A stretch of 6,375 nucleotides of DNA from Bacteroidales bacterium UBA4347 (GTDB lineage Bacteria; Bacteroidota; Bacteroidia; Bacteroidales; P3). A model generated the notes under the pieces. The model made no database searches and had not been told where the DNA came from. It saw nothing but the letters and a program-made list of their open reading frames with translations. Below, piece after piece: positions 6,348 to 6,375 of the stretch (its first letter is position 1; the number at the start of each line of letters is the position of its first letter). A program made the position numbers and the translations under genes. The DNA is taken from assembly GCA_002394185.1 (NCBI GenBank), contig DGTB01000138.1, forward strand, positions 1 to 6,375, in the 5' to 3' direction.

Positions 6348-6375
6348 CAGGTGTCCGATACGGCCGTTCTTATAT

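Noticed and set aside
6341..6353. Palindrome CACCTGACAGGTG over the last stop codon, as a terminator
   Set aside because: The stem is only six pairs with a one-base centre and is not followed by a T-run; the window ends 22 bases later, so no terminator can be supported.

Overview
The window looks like chromosomal DNA of a Bacteroidota bacterium, probably order Bacteroidales with a fairly GC-rich genome. The evidence is a PorW/SprE-type TPR lipoprotein, a Bacteroidota-style bactofilin, a phosphotransferase fused to a RapZ C-terminal domain, and no clear Shine-Dalgarno sequences. Genus cannot be fixed from the sequence.

Five genes lie head to tail on the + strand with almost no space between them. 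They are: the 3' end of a membrane-anchored family 2 glycosyltransferase (2-475), the Obg-like ATPase ychF (472-1572, ATGA overlap), a 920-residue TPR lipoprotein of the PorW/SprE family (1584-4346), a bactofilin (4381-4794), and a two-domain protein joining an APH/AmgK-like sugar kinase to a RapZ C-terminal domain (4794-6347, TGATG overlap). The layout suggests one transcription unit. No promoter or convincing terminator is visible. Four of the five genes plausibly touch the envelope: lipid-linked glycosyl transfer, a type IX secretion/gliding-type periplasmic lipoprotein, a cytoskeletal scaffold, and an amino-sugar kinase with a domain that in RapZ senses glucosamine-6-phosphate. YchF is a housekeeping translation-associated ATPase.

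The most unusual content is three inverted-repeat elements, each lying inside coding sequence that stays open. Element A (1582-1674) and element B (5405-5486) share one architecture: arms built from 7-bp units in inverted orientation around a similar core (TGGC, optional G, TCACGCG). The heptamer differs: ATTCTTC in A, AACACTN in B. Element A supplies the start codon and the hydrophobic core of the lipoprotein signal peptide. Element B adds about 28 residues to the kinase between the catalytic-loop Asp/Asn and the metal-binding Asp. A different inverted repeat, element C (5852-5943), encodes the linker between the kinase and RapZ-like domains. I interpret these as small, probably mobile or duplicated, palindromic elements tolerated or co-opted in frame, comparable in idea to Rickettsia palindromic elements or cyanobacterial heptanucleotide repeats. 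Family membership and mobility need a genome-wide search.
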